Counted from the first letter of the stretch, positions 15,218 to 23,836 are shown. The stretch: DNA of 36,234 nucleotides from Clostridiales bacterium UBA6468 (GCA_002436765.1 DJNI01000069.1:1-36234); one strand, 5' to 3'. A program made the numbers and translations. The notes: generated from the letters alone by a model not told the origin.

Positions 15218-16663
15218 TTACCAGCTCAGCATATTCCGGAACAGCTCCATGTACCGTCCGGCGGGGACGTCCCAGCTGAAATCCGTCTCCATGTCCCGCT
15301 TTTGCAGGGCGCGGAAGGCTTCCCGGTTATGATTGTACAGGCCGAGGCAACGCTTCAGCGAGGCGAAGAAGTCGTCGGCGTTGTAGCTCTGGAAGGTGAA
15401 GCCCAGGCCGCCCTCGCCGTTTTCGTCGGCGGGAGGGACGGTGTCCTTCAGGCCGCCGGTGGCGTGGACAACGGGCACGGTGCCGTAGTGCATGGCGTTC
15501 ATCTGGCTCAGGCCGCAGGGTTCGGACTTGGAGGGCATCAGGTAGATATCACCGCCGGCGTAGATCCGGGAGGCAAGCCCCAGATCGAAGGTGATCTGGG
15601 CGGAAACCTGATCGGGGAACTGGTTGGCCAGGTCTTTGAAAAAGCTCTCATACTGGGCTTCCCCGGTGCCGAGGATCAGCAGCTGGGCGTCCTCCTCCCA
15701 CATGAGCCGCCGGGAAATGTAGCACAGCAGGTCAAGACCCTTGTGCCCTGCCAGCCGGGTGACCATGACCATCAGCGGCACGTCGGGCTTGACGGGCAGA
15801 CCCACTTCCTTTTGCAGGGCGGCCTTCACGGCGGCCTTGCCCTCTACGAAGGTCTCGGAATTGTAATGGGCGGGGAGGGCGGGATCGGTCTCCGGGTTGA
15901 AGGTGTTCACGTCGATGCCGTTGGTGATGCCGGTGAGCTTCCATGCGTTGCCCGCAAGGACGCCGTCCAGACCGTGGGCGTAGTAAGGGTACATCAGCTC
16001 CCGGGCATAGGTCTCGGACACGGTGGTCACAAGATCCGCAGTCTCGATGGCGCCCTTCATCATGTTGACGGAATTGTTCATGTCCAGGGTAGAGCGGTAC
16101 TCCCAGGGAAGACCCAGCACATCGTCAAAGAACCCGGCGTTCGCCCAGCCCTGATACTCGATGTTGTGGATGGTGTACATGCAGCGGGTCTTATAGAAGG
16201 TGCCATGGTACATGGCCTTCAGGTAGATGGGGACGCAGGCGGTCTGCCAGTCGTTGCACTGGATGATCTCGGGGATAAAATCCAGGGTGATCATGGCGTC
16301 CAGGCAGGCGCGGGAGAAGAAGGCGAAGCGCTCGCCGTCGTCCATATCTCCATAGATAGCGCCGGTGCGGCCGCCGAAGTAATAGTCGTTGTCCAGAAAA
16401 TAGACCTGCACGCCGTCGCTGCGGTTGGTCAGCTTCATGATGCCGCAGTACTGCTGCCGCCAGCCCAGCTGCACCCGAATTTCCGCTACCCGCTCCACCA
16501 TATAGGCGGCGTTGGTCTTGATCTTATGGTAGTAGGGCAGGAACAGCACGACCTCGTTGCCCGCGATGCGGGCCAGGGCGGAGGGCAGAGCCTCCATCAC
16601 GTCGCCCAGACCCCCGGACTTGGCATAGGGTGCGCCCTCAGAGGCGCAGACGGCAATTTTCAT
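15218..16663 (-). CDS. glgA: Glycogen synthase (ADP-glucose, GT5)
   Basis: Transfers glucose from ADP-glucose to the non-reducing end of a growing alpha-1,4-glucan. The 481-residue protein begins MKIAVCASEGAPYAKSGGLGDV, with the diagnostic KSGGLGD loop (residues 15-21) that binds ADP-glucose. ITNGIDVNTFNPETD, the conserved VTRLAGHKGLDL and the C-terminal MPSKSEPCGLSQMNAMHYGTVP sugar-nucleotide site are all present. The length is standard for bacterial GlgA (about 475-485). Its ATG overlaps the glgD stop (ATGA), so the two are translationally coupled. It works directly after GlgC/GlgD in the pathway. Confidence 0.96.
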   Translation of the reverse strand: MKIAVCASEGAPYAKSGGLGDVMEALPSALARIAGNEVVLFLPYYHKIKTNAAYMVERVAEIRVQLGWRQQYCGIMKLTNRSDGVQVYFLDNDYYFGGRTGAIYGDMDDGERFAFFSRACLDAMITLDFIPEIIQCNDWQTACVPIYLKAMYHGTFYKTRCMYTIHNIEYQGWANAGFFDDVLGLPWEYRSTLDMNNSVNMMKGAIETADLVTTVSETYARELMYPYYAHGLDGVLAGNAWKLTGITNGIDVNTFNPETDPALPAHYNSETFVEGKAAVKAALQKEVGLPVKPDVPLMVMVTRLAGHKGLDLLCYISRRLMWEEDAQLLILGTGEAQYESFFKDLANQFPDQVSAQITFDLGLASRIYAGGDIYLMPSKSEPCGLSQMNAMHYGTVPVVHATGGLKDTVPPADENGEGGLGFTFQSYNADDFFASLKRCLGLYNHNREAFRALQKRDMETDFSWDVPAGRYMELFRNMLSW

Positions 16664-17772
16664 ACGGTCTCCCCCCGCTTGACGATGACGGGACTCTTCC
16701 TTGTACCGATGAGCTTTGCGCCGGGGGTGACGGTGACGTCCTTATCCAGAATGACGTATTTCAGTTCCGCGCCCTCGCCCACCACGGAGTCGTTCATGAT
16801 GACGCAGTTTTCCACGTCCGCCCCCGGGGCGATGGTGACCTGCCGGAACAGAATGCTTTCCCTGACATTGCCCTCCAGGATACAGCCGTCGGCCGCCAGA
16901 CAGTCGGCGACCTGGCATTCCTCGCCGTAGTAGGTGGGGACACGGTCACGAACCTTGGTGTAGATGGGGTGATTGCCGCCGAACATGTCGTGGCGGGTGT
17001 CCCGGTCGATAAGCGCCATGGAGTTTTTGAAATATTCCTCCACGGACTCGTTGTACAGGGCGGCGCCGTCAAACTGGTAGACGTTGACGGAGACCTTGCC
17101 CCGCTGCCAGCCGCCCAGAACCAGATCGCGATCCATGTGGAACTTGTCCCGGGCGATCATTTCCTTGGTACGCTGCATGAGCCACTTCTTGCCTGCCACG
17201 AAAATGTCCATGGAAGCAACGTAATCGGCGGGGGCGGCAAAGTCCACCAGCATGTCGGTCACATTGCCCTTCCCGTCCAGCTTCATGGCCAGGTCGATCA
17301 TTTTTTCGCCGTTGCAGATACCGGCCTTGGTGACCACGGTGATATCCCGGCCGCTTTTTACATGGGAGGCGATGACCTTGGTCAGGTCGATGTTGGAAAG
17401 AATGGCGGAGTCGGTCATGGTGACCAGCTCGTCCTCGGAGCCGTAAGCCAGAAAGTCCATGGCGCTGGCCAAAGACTCCAGCTTGCCCCGGTAGCGGTGG
17501 ATCTCGGACTGGGCATAAGGGGTCAGAAACTCCAGGCCGCCTTCCTCCAGCTCTAAGCCCCATTCCTCTCCGTCGCCGATATGGTTCATCAGAGAGTGAT
17601 AGTGATGGCGGGAGATGATGCCGACGTGGCGGACGCCGGCGCAGGCCAGATTGGACAGCGCCCAGTCCACCTGACGGTAGCGGCCGCCGAAGGGCAGGGA
17701 GGCCATGGTGCGCTTGGTGGTCAGCTCGCCGAGACTTGCGTCATTGGTAAATACAATACCGGTTACGTTCAT
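16660..17772 (-). CDS. glgD: ADP-glucose pyrophosphorylase, regulatory subunit GlgD
   Basis: Partner of GlgC in the heteromeric glucose-1-phosphate adenylyltransferase of Firmicutes. The 370-residue protein keeps the overall nucleotidyltransferase and left-handed beta-helix layout, but the N-terminal nucleotide loop GGxGxRL of GlgC is replaced by TNDASLGELTTKRTMASLPF, so it is probably poorly active or inactive alone and modulates GlgC. FGGRYRQVDWALSN aligns with the FGGKYRIIDFPLSN of GlgC. An AGGAGG ribosome site lies upstream of the ATG at 17772, and its stop overlaps the glgA start. Gene order glgC-glgD-glgA is typical of Clostridia and Bacilli. Confidence 0.94.
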   Translation of the reverse strand: MNVTGIVFTNDASLGELTTKRTMASLPFGGRYRQVDWALSNLACAGVRHVGIISRHHYHSLMNHIGDGEEWGLELEEGGLEFLTPYAQSEIHRYRGKLESLASAMDFLAYGSEDELVTMTDSAILSNIDLTKVIASHVKSGRDITVVTKAGICNGEKMIDLAMKLDGKGNVTDMLVDFAAPADYVASMDIFVAGKKWLMQRTKEMIARDKFHMDRDLVLGGWQRGKVSVNVYQFDGAALYNESVEEYFKNSMALIDRDTRHDMFGGNHPIYTKVRDRVPTYYGEECQVADCLAADGCILEGNVRESILFRQVTIAPGADVENCVIMNDSVVGEGAELKYVILDKDVTVTPGAKLIGTRKSPVIVKRGETV

Positions 17773-17788
17773 TGCATTTTTCCTCCTG

Positions 17789-18979
17789 TTACAGCATGTC
17801 GCCGGGTCTCAGCACGGCGTTGGCTTCCACGACAGCGCCCTTGGAGGTGACGCTGATCTTCTTTTTTTCCCCCTCTGCGTAAGCGCCGCCTACAATGGCG
17901 TTCTTGCAGACTCTGGAATCCTCGCCCAGAATGGCGTGGCGGACGATGGCGCCGGGTTCGATGACCACGCCGGGCATGACGACGCTGTCCTCCACCAGCG
18001 CGCCCTCGCCCACGGTGCAGCCGATGGAGATGATGCTGTGGTGGACGGTGCCGTAAACCTCGGAGCCTTCGGCAACGAAGGCGTTGACGATCTCGGCCTG
18101 CTCGTCAATGTAGGAAGACGGCATGGCGGAGTTACGGGCGTAGATGGTGGAGTGCTTATCCCCACGGAGCTGGAAGGCGGGATTTTTGCCCAGCAGATCC
18201 ATGTTCGCTTCCCACAAAGAGTCGATGGTTCCCACATCCTTCCAGTAGCCGTCGAAGGGGTAGGCCATCATCTTGTGGCCGTCGGCCAGTAAGCTCGGAA
18301 TGATGTTCTTGCCGAAGTCGTTGGCGGAGCTGGGGTTTTCCTCGTCGGCGATCAGGGCGTCCCGCAGCACCTGCCAGTTGAAGCAGTAAATGCCCATGGA
18401 GGCGTTGGTGGACTTGGGCTTGGCGGGCTTTTCCTCGAACTCATAAATGGTGTTGTCGGGGGTGGTGTTCAGGATGCCGAAGCGGGATGCCTCCGCCAGA
18501 GGGACACTGCGCACGGCGATGGTGCAGGAGGCCTTGTGCTTTTCGTGGTAGGCAACCATGTCGGCGTAGTCCATCTTATAGATGTGGTCGCCGGAGAGGA
18601 TGACCACGTAATCGGGGTTGAAGCGATCCACGAAGTCGATGTTCTGATAGATGGCGTTGGCGGTGCCCTTGTACCAGCCGGATTTCTTGTCGTGACGCTC
18701 ATAGGGGGGCAGCACCTGGGCGCAGGAATGGGTCTTGTTCAGGTTCCAGGGCTGACCGTTGCCGATATACTCGTTCAGCTCCAGGGGCTGATACTGGGTC
18801 AGAATACCCACGGTGTCGATGCCGGAGTTGACGCAGTTGCTCAGGGGGAAATCAATGATGCGGTATTTGCCGCCGAAGGGGACGGCAGGCTTGGCGGTTT
18901 TCTCCGTCAGAACCTTAAGCCGGCTGCCCTGGCCGCCGGCAAGCAGCATCGCAATTACGCGCTTTTTCTGAAAATACAT
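17789..18979 (-). CDS. glgC: Glucose-1-phosphate adenylyltransferase, catalytic subunit GlgC
   Basis: Makes ADP-glucose from ATP and glucose-1-phosphate, the committed step to glycogen. The 396-residue protein has the intact nucleotide loop LAGGQGSRL (residues 13-21), then TEKTAKPAVPFGGKYRIIDFPLSN, the sugar-binding LSGDHIYKMDY and IYEFEEKPAKPKST, and a C-terminal beta-helix ending in VVEANAVLRPGDML. GTG at 18985 is also in frame, but it lies 2 bases from AAGGAG; ATG 18979 has 8-base spacing and is preferred. First gene of the glgC-glgD-glgA operon, 16 bases before glgD. Confidence 0.95.
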   Translation of the reverse strand: MYFQKKRVIAMLLAGGQGSRLKVLTEKTAKPAVPFGGKYRIIDFPLSNCVNSGIDTVGILTQYQPLELNEYIGNGQPWNLNKTHSCAQVLPPYERHDKKSGWYKGTANAIYQNIDFVDRFNPDYVVILSGDHIYKMDYADMVAYHEKHKASCTIAVRSVPLAEASRFGILNTTPDNTIYEFEEKPAKPKSTNASMGIYCFNWQVLRDALIADEENPSSANDFGKNIIPSLLADGHKMMAYPFDGYWKDVGTIDSLWEANMDLLGKNPAFQLRGDKHSTIYARNSAMPSSYIDEQAEIVNAFVAEGSEVYGTVHHSIISIGCTVGEGALVEDSVVMPGVVIEPGAIVRHAILGEDSRVCKNAIVGGAYAEGEKKKISVTSKGAVVEANAVLRPGDML

Positions 18980-19050
18980 GGTCACAGCTCCTTATGTAGA
19001 TTTTTGAGAATCTTCCGTTAAGACGGAGATCCGTTAGTGCCTCTCTCGGG

Positions 19051-19080
19051 TTTTTACTGCTGTTTGGGGATATCTGTCCA
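19051..19080 (-). promoter_or_regulatory. Possible promoter of glgC-glgD-glgA
   Basis: On the - strand, TGGACA (19080-19075), an 18-base spacer and TAAAAA (19056-19051). It is weak but lies between the GNAT gene and glgC with a leader of about 65 bases. The short palindromes ATGATA-AAA-TATCAT (19083-19097) and TTTTCCC/GGGAAAA (19099-19123) lie just upstream. Confidence 0.35.
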
Positions 19081-19124
19081 CGATGATAAAATATCATATT
19101 TTCCCCGATTAGGAAAGGGAAAAA

Positions 19125-19691
19125 TTATCTAAAATATTGGTGCGTGATTTCCGCATTTTGCATAACGGCCTGCCATGGGACGGGGCTGCCGCCGGGGGGA
19201 TCGGCAGAATGCAGCCGCTTCTCCATCCAGTCGAGGTCAAGCCACCGGCCGAACTTGAAGCCGCAGGCCGGAAAATGAGCCACGGTGCGGTAGCCGCGCT
19301 TTTCGTGGAAGCGCAGGGAGTTCTCGTTTTCCCCGCAGACGAGGGAGTAAAGAAGGTAATACCCCTGGGCGTCGAGGATCGCCTCCAGCGAGTCGTACAG
19401 CGCCTTTCCGATGCCCTTTCCCCGCGCCTGAGATTTGAGATAAATGGTGGGTTCGGCGCACCAGGCATAGGCCGCCCGGGAAAAGGGCAGACTTGCATAG
19501 GCATAGCCGAGAATCTGCCCGTCCTCCTCCCAGAGGAGCCAGGGAAATTGGGCGGTGACGGCGTGGTAGCGGCGTAAGAATTCTTCTTCGCCGGGCGGGT
19601 CGTATTCAAAGGTGGCGGTGGAGCTCAGAACGTAAGGCCGGTAAATGGCAAGCATGGCGCTTACGTCTTCCTCAGCGGCGACTCGAAGCAT
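19125..19691 (-). CDS. GNAT N-acetyltransferase, phosphinothricin-acetyltransferase-like
   Basis: Acetyl-CoA dependent N-acetyltransferase of 188 residues, resembling the Pat/Bar group that acetylates phosphinothricin, methionine sulfoximine and similar amino-acid analogues. Visible motifs: MLAIYRPYVLSSTATFEYDPP near the N-terminus, PWLLWEEDGQILGYAYAS, AYAWCAEPTIYL, the acetyl-CoA loop ARGKGIGKALY (R-G-K-G-I-G), then FHEKRGYRTVAHFPACGFKFGRW. The order and spacing follow Bar. ATG 19691 has AGGAGGTG at 5 bases; the frame is open another 43 codons upstream, but that part is composition-odd and crosses the mgtE promoter region. The natural substrate is unknown. No link to the flanking glg or mgtE genes is evident. 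Confidence 0.88.
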   Translation of the reverse strand: MLRVAAEEDVSAMLAIYRPYVLSSTATFEYDPPGEEEFLRRYHAVTAQFPWLLWEEDGQILGYAYASLPFSRAAYAWCAEPTIYLKSQARGKGIGKALYDSLEAILDAQGYYLLYSLVCGENENSLRFHEKRGYRTVAHFPACGFKFGRWLDLDWMEKRLHSADPPGGSPVPWQAVMQNAEITHQYFR

Positions 19692-19771
19692 GGGACACCT
19701 CCTGCTTTTCCGCCGGAGCGGATAAAAGTGATATGTTCTCATTTTACTATCCCAACTTCTTTCCGTCAAGG

Positions 19772-19800
19772 TTGACATTTCATAAAAAGGTGGGTAAAAT
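19772..19800 (+). promoter_or_regulatory. Promoter of mgtE
   Basis: Consensus TTGACA (19772-19777), a 17-base spacer and TAAAAT (19795-19800). The predicted start near 19807 leaves a leader of about 160 bases before mgtE. Confidence 0.8.
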
Positions 19801-19834
19801 AAAGGAAACTGTGACTTCAAAAGGAGGGACTTTC

Positions 19835-19906
19835 TTGGACGCTGGCGGCAACGGCAATATACCTGGACGAAGTAGAGTGCGGCTTGCCGTCCGGGTGAGT
19901 CTGTAG
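19835..19906 (+). CDS. Putative leader peptide upstream of mgtE (23 codons)
   Basis: A short frame from TTG 19835 to TAG 19904-19906, seven bases downstream of a strong AAAAGGAGG (19820-19827 region). The product would start DAGGNGN after the initiator and end IPGRSRVRLAVRVSL, with five arginines and one proline. It uses ATA, CGA and AGA, codons that are rare in the surrounding genes. It lies entirely in the leader of mgtE and ends 61 bases before the mgtE start. A regulatory upstream peptide, like those of other magnesium transporters, is possible. The same bases can also pair as RNA (GGAC/GTCC and GGCAA/TTGCC), so the frame could be fortuitous. Confidence 0.45.
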   Translation: MDAGGNGNIPGRSRVRLAVRVSL

Positions 19907-19920
19907 TTATTTTGTCTGCG

Positions 19921-19965
19921 GTAATTGCCTATTCATCTCACAAATAAATGAATAGGAGGAATTAC
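19921..19965 (+). promoter_or_regulatory. Hairpin sequestering the mgtE ribosome site
   Basis: GTAATT (19921-19926) pairs with AATTAC (19960-19965), and CCTATTCAT (19928-19936) with ATGAATAGG (19948-19956). The stem includes or clamps the AGGAGG ribosome site at 19954-19959, leaving the mgtE ATG (19968) just outside. This is a clear translation-control hairpin. GTGAG (19895-19899) could pair with CTCAC in the loop (19937-19941) as an alternative fold. Confidence 0.7.
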
Positions 19966-19967
19966 GA

Positions 19968-21347
19968 ATGGCAGAGCGCTTTGAAATTGTGGAAAAAGCC
20001 CTCCTGCAGCTGCTGGAGGAAAAAAAGTATGCTACTCTCCGGGATATCCTTGCGACCATGAATCCGATGGATGTCGCCGGAGTTTTTGACGGGCTGGACG
20101 AGAAGCAGATCCCCCTCATGTTCCGTTTGCTTCCCAAGGAGCAGGCGGCGGAGACGTTTGTGGAAATGGAGCCGGAGGCCAAGGAGCTTCTCATCCGGGG
20201 CTTCTCCGACAACGAGCTGAAGGAGGTTCTGGACGAGCTGTACGTGGACGACGCGGCGGATATCGTGGAGGAAATGCCCGCGAACGTGGTGCAGCGTATT
20301 CTGAAACACGCCGACCCGGAAATGCGCAGCTCCATCAACCAGATCCTGCGTTATCCCGAGGATTCCGCCGGTTCCATCATGACCACGGAATACGTCTCCC
20401 TGCGCCCCCACATGACCGTGGAGGAGGCCATCCTCCGCATCCGCCGTCAGGGCGTGGATAAGGAGACCATTTATACCTGCTACGTCACGGAAAAGGACAG
20501 GACGCTCATCGGTCTTGTGACGGTAAAGGATCTTCTTCTGGCCGCGGACGACGAGACGAAGATTGAGGATATCATGGAAACGAACCTGATCTCCGTCACC
20601 ACCCAGACCGATCAGGAGGAAGTGGCGGCGACCCTTTCCAAATATAACTTCATCGCCCTGCCCGTGGTGGACGGGGAGAACCGGATGGTGGGTATCGTCA
20701 CCTTCGACGACGCCATGGACGTCATGCAGGACGCGGCCACCGAGGACATGGAGATCATGGCCGCTATGACCCCTTCGGAGAAGACCTACCTCAAGAGTAC
20801 GCCCTTCGACCTGTTCAAGCACCGGATCCCATGGCTGATGCTTCTGATGGTCTCCGCGACCTTTACGGGGATGATCATTACCTCTTTTGAGGATGCGCTG
20901 AGCTTACTTCCGGTGCTGACCGCCTTTATCCCCATGCTGATGGATACCGGCGGCAACTGCGGCTCTCAGTCCTCCGTGACCGTCATCCGCGCGTTGAGCC
21001 TGGACGAGCTGCATTTTTCCGACCTGTTCCGGGTGATGTGGAAGGAAGCCCGCACGGCGGTGCTCTGCGGCGCGGCGCTGGCGGCGGCCTGCTTTGTGAA
21101 GGTGCTGCTGATCGACCGGCTGCTGATGGGCAACGAGAGCATCAGCCTGATGGTCAACGGCGTGGTGTGCCTGACGCTGTGCGTGACGGTGATCCTTGCC
21201 AAGTTCGTCGGCTGCACGCTGCCTCTGTTTGCCAAGCGTCTGGGCTTTGACCCGGCGGTGATGGCAAGTCCCTTCATCACGACCATCGTGGACGCGGTGA
21301 GCCTGCTGGTGTATTTCCTGTTTGCCAAGCTCCTGCTGGGCGTTTGA
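19968..21347 (+). CDS. mgtE: Magnesium transporter MgtE
   Basis: Mg2+-gated channel that admits magnesium down the membrane potential and closes when cytosolic Mg2+ is high. The 459-residue protein has the MgtE N domain (about 1-130, rich in acidic residues, DELYVDDAADIVEEMP), two CBS domains (about 135-260, starting DSAGSIMTTEYVSL), a linking helix and five membrane helices (about 285-457). The pore segments include PMLMDTGGNCGSQSS and the C-terminal FITTIVDAVSLLVYF with the conserved Asp lining the pore. Length and order are standard. Its ATG at 19968 lies just after a hairpin that buries AGGAGG, behind a leader of about 160 bases. Confidence 0.96.
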   Translation: MAERFEIVEKALLQLLEEKKYATLRDILATMNPMDVAGVFDGLDEKQIPLMFRLLPKEQAAETFVEMEPEAKELLIRGFSDNELKEVLDELYVDDAADIVEEMPANVVQRILKHADPEMRSSINQILRYPEDSAGSIMTTEYVSLRPHMTVEEAILRIRRQGVDKETIYTCYVTEKDRTLIGLVTVKDLLLAADDETKIEDIMETNLISVTTQTDQEEVAATLSKYNFIALPVVDGENRMVGIVTFDDAMDVMQDAATEDMEIMAAMTPSEKTYLKSTPFDLFKHRIPWLMLLMVSATFTGMIITSFEDALSLLPVLTAFIPMLMDTGGNCGSQSSVTVIRALSLDELHFSDLFRVMWKEARTAVLCGAALAAACFVKVLLIDRLLMGNESISLMVNGVVCLTLCVTVILAKFVGCTLPLFAKRLGFDPAVMASPFITTIVDAVSLLVYFLFAKLLLGV

Positions 21348-21360
21348 GAAAATGGATAGA

Positions 21361-21398
21361 AAAAACTTCGTATGATGTGTAAGTCATACGAAGTTTTT
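21361..21398. terminator. Bidirectional terminator between mgtE and thrB
   Basis: The 15-bp perfect stem AAAAACTTCGTATGA (21361-21375) pairs with 21384-21398, with loop TGTGTAAG. T/A tails on both strands serve the convergent mgtE and thrB transcripts. Confidence 0.9.
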
Positions 21399-21401
21399 GC
21401 T

Positions 21402-22292
21402 TTATTCCGCTTTCAGGACGTGGGCGCCCTCAAATTCGACGTGGAGGGGCAGCATCTGCCAGTGATGCTCCGTGATGCTGTCCAGCTTCTTGGCAAGCTT
21501 TTCTTCCAGACCGGGGTTGCGGGTGATGCACAGAAGGGTGGGGCCTGCGCCGGAGAGGCAGAAGGCCGCGCCCACGGTGCGCACCAGCGCCTCGATTTTT
21601 TCGTAGTCGGGAATCAGCTTTTTCCGGTAGTCCTGGTGCAGCCTGTCCTGCATGGCGGTGCGCAGGAGCTTTTCGTCCCCAAGCTCCAGCGCCTTGAGCA
21701 CCAGTGCGCCGTGGGAGATGTTGTAGATGGCGTCCCGGCGGTTGACCTGTTCCGGCAGAACGGAACGGGCAAGGGGGGTGGACAGGGTGAAATCCGGAAT
21801 GAGAACCAGAAATTCCCACCCGGCGTGGAGAGGAAAGCTGACGCTCACCGGCAGGCCGCCGTCCACCATGGACGCGGTGAGACCGCCCAGGAAAGCGGGC
21901 GCCAGATTGTCCGGATGCCCTTCCATGGCGTTGGTGATGTTCAGAAGACCCTGGGTGGAGAGCTTGTTGCCCCGCAGGACGTTGGCGCCCATGGCGCCGG
22001 CCACCAGCAGCGCGGCGGAGGAACCGAGACCCCGGCAGATGGGAATGTGGGCGTCAATGTGAATCTTCACGCCCCGGACTTCCTCGCTCAACGTGCCCAG
22101 CACGGCGCAGTAGGCGGTGTAGGCCAGATTGTCCGGCCCCGTGTAGGCTTCGTCGCAGCCGGTGATCTCCAGACCGGCGTCGGTTTCCTCGAAGGTCACG
22201 TCGGTGTACAGGCTCAGGGCGCAGCCGAAGGCGTCAAATCCGGGGCCGAGGTTCGCGGTGGTGGCGGGAACGCGGATGGTAACTCGTTTCAT
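21402..22292 (-). CDS. thrB: Homoserine kinase
   Basis: GHMP-family kinase that phosphorylates homoserine for threonine synthesis. The 296-residue protein starts MKRVTIRVPATTANLGPGFD, the ThrB N-terminal strand, and has the phosphate-binding PICRGLGSSAA (residues 84-94). GAAFCLSGAGPTLLCI near residue 250 is the third GHMP motif. The length is typical. AGGAG precedes the ATG at 22292, 18 bases after the thrC stop, so thrC and thrB form one operon transcribed away from hom. The product O-phosphohomoserine is the substrate of the thrC enzyme. Confidence 0.95.
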   Translation of the reverse strand: MKRVTIRVPATTANLGPGFDAFGCALSLYTDVTFEETDAGLEITGCDEAYTGPDNLAYTAYCAVLGTLSEEVRGVKIHIDAHIPICRGLGSSAALLVAGAMGANVLRGNKLSTQGLLNITNAMEGHPDNLAPAFLGGLTASMVDGGLPVSVSFPLHAGWEFLVLIPDFTLSTPLARSVLPEQVNRRDAIYNISHGALVLKALELGDEKLLRTAMQDRLHQDYRKKLIPDYEKIEALVRTVGAAFCLSGAGPTLLCITRNPGLEEKLAKKLDSITEHHWQMLPLHVEFEGAHVLKAE

Positions 22293-22310
22293 GCAGCTTC
22301 TCCTGTCGGC

Positions 22311-23756
22311 TTACAGATGCAGGACGTAGTCCAGCATGTCTTCCTTGTTGATGACGCCGGTGTGGCGCTCGGGCTTGCCCTGCAAACCGGCCAGATTTTT
22401 CGGGATGGGCACGCCGGTCATGGCGGACAGCCGCGCCATCTGGTCGAACTCGCTGCCGGAGGTGTCGTCGCCAATGGCAGCGAGAACCGCCGCGGGGAAC
22501 TTGTAGGGAGACGCGGTGGACAGCACCACCATGGGGCGGCTGTCGCCGGTCCGGGAGACGTATTCCTCCGCCGCCGCCCAGCCGGAGGCGGTGTGGGGGT
22601 CGCAGAGATAGCCAAAGTCCCGGTAGACACGACCCATGATCTCCCGGGCTTTGGCGTCGCCGCAGTAGGCCGCCCAGAATCCCTTCTGGATTTGTTCCAG
22701 CAGAGCGCCGGGGACGGTGTAAACGCCCTCCCGGTTCAGCTCGTTCATCAGCCCGGACACCAGAGCGGTATCCCCGGACAGCAGGTACAGCAGCCGCTCC
22801 AAGTTGGAGGACACCAGAATGTCCATGGAGGGGGAGGTGGTCTTGAGAAGGGGGCGGCGCTTGTCGTAAACGCCGGTGCGGATGAAGTCGGTGAGGACGT
22901 TGTTGGCGTTGGAGGCGCAGATCAGCTTCCCCACGGGCAGACCGAGCCGTTTTGCCAGGTATCCCGCCAGAATGTCGCCGAAGTTGCCGGTGGGGACGGC
23001 GTAGTTGACCTCGTCGCCCAGCCGGATTTTCCCCGCGTCCAGCAGGTCACGGTAGGAGCGGAAATAGTACATGATCTGGGGCGCGAGACGGCCGATGTTG
23101 ATGGAGTTGGCGCTGGACAGGGCGTAGGGCAGCTCCCGCCCCCGGCAGGCGGCGAAGATGTTCTTCACGCCGGTCTGGGCGTCGTCAAAATTGCCCCGGA
23201 CGGCGCAGACCGCCACGTTGCCGCCCTCCTGGGTCACCATCTGGGCGCGCTGCACCTGAGAGACGCCGCCGTCGGGATAAAATACGCAGATGCGCACGCC
23301 GGGCACGTCCCGGAAGCCCTCCAGCGCGGCCTTGCCGGTGTCGCCGGAGGTGGCGGTGAGGATCAGAATGTCCTTTTCCATCCCCTTGACGGCCTTCGCG
23401 GCGGTGAGCAGCTGGGGCAGCATGGAAAGCGCCACGTCCTTAAAAGCGGACGTAGGCCCCCGGAACAGCTCCAGCACGGAGAATCCGCCCACGGAAACGG
23501 TGGGGGTCAGATCTTTGGTTTCAAATTTTCCCTGATAGGCGCGGCGAACCAGCGCGGCCATATCGGGAATGTCCGGCAGCAGGGCGGCGAGAATTTTCGC
23601 GGACATTTCCGTAGAGCTGCCCTCCAGGCAGGCCTGCCAGTCAAAGGCGGGAATGGTTTCTGGCATATACAGGCCGCCGTCGGGGGCAAGCCCCTCCAGC
23701 ACGGCCTGGGCGCTGTCCACAAAGTGAGCCTCGCTCCTGGTGGAATGATAGAGCAT
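22311..23756 (-). CDS. thrC: Threonine synthase
   Basis: PLP enzyme converting O-phosphohomoserine to threonine and phosphate. The 481-residue protein begins MLYHSTRSEAHFVDSAQAVLEGLAPDGGLYMPE, the typical ThrC N-terminus (split here by family landmarks at residues 1-30), with the PLP lysine K106 in PTSAFKDVAL. LTATSGDTGKAA and the phosphate-binding PTGNFGDILAGYLAKRLG also match. It is the longer (about 480-residue) fold type seen in E. coli and yeast. GAGGAGG precedes the ATG at 23756; the open frame continuing upstream crosses both divergent promoters and is not used. First gene of thrC-thrB. Confidence 0.95.
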   Translation of the reverse strand: MLYHSTRSEAHFVDSAQAVLEGLAPDGGLYMPETIPAFDWQACLEGSSTEMSAKILAALLPDIPDMAALVRRAYQGKFETKDLTPTVSVGGFSVLELFRGPTSAFKDVALSMLPQLLTAAKAVKGMEKDILILTATSGDTGKAALEGFRDVPGVRICVFYPDGGVSQVQRAQMVTQEGGNVAVCAVRGNFDDAQTGVKNIFAACRGRELPYALSSANSINIGRLAPQIMYYFRSYRDLLDAGKIRLGDEVNYAVPTGNFGDILAGYLAKRLGLPVGKLICASNANNVLTDFIRTGVYDKRRPLLKTTSPSMDILVSSNLERLLYLLSGDTALVSGLMNELNREGVYTVPGALLEQIQKGFWAAYCGDAKAREIMGRVYRDFGYLCDPHTASGWAAAEEYVSRTGDSRPMVVLSTASPYKFPAAVLAAIGDDTSGSEFDQMARLSAMTGVPIPKNLAGLQGKPERHTGVINKEDMLDYVLHL

Positions 23757-23836
23757 AATATCCTCCTCAGAGATATTCTCTGCTAATTGCACAAAAAGTT
23801 GGGGAATACCGGGAAAACCTTGGCTTTTTGGCGTGG

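Noticed and set aside
13261..16930. Long open frames on the + strand opposite the GH13, glgA and glgD genes
   Set aside because: They are 600 codons long but are mirror frames of GC-rich genes with clear catalytic motifs on the other strand. Their products are Val/Gly/His-rich with no domain, and they cross intergenic hairpins. Similar antisense frames opposite thrB/thrC (21372-23786) and the LTA-synthase-like gene (7850-9946) were rejected for the same reason.
19801..19967. M-box (ykoK), yybP-ykoY or NiCo riboswitch upstream of mgtE
   Set aside because: The conserved core strings of the M-box (GAGGCTCC, GCTGCTGCCCA) and the paired GGGGAGUAG/GGGUGGGCAAG-type elements of the Mn2+ switch are not present. 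I describe the leader as an unnamed structured region instead.
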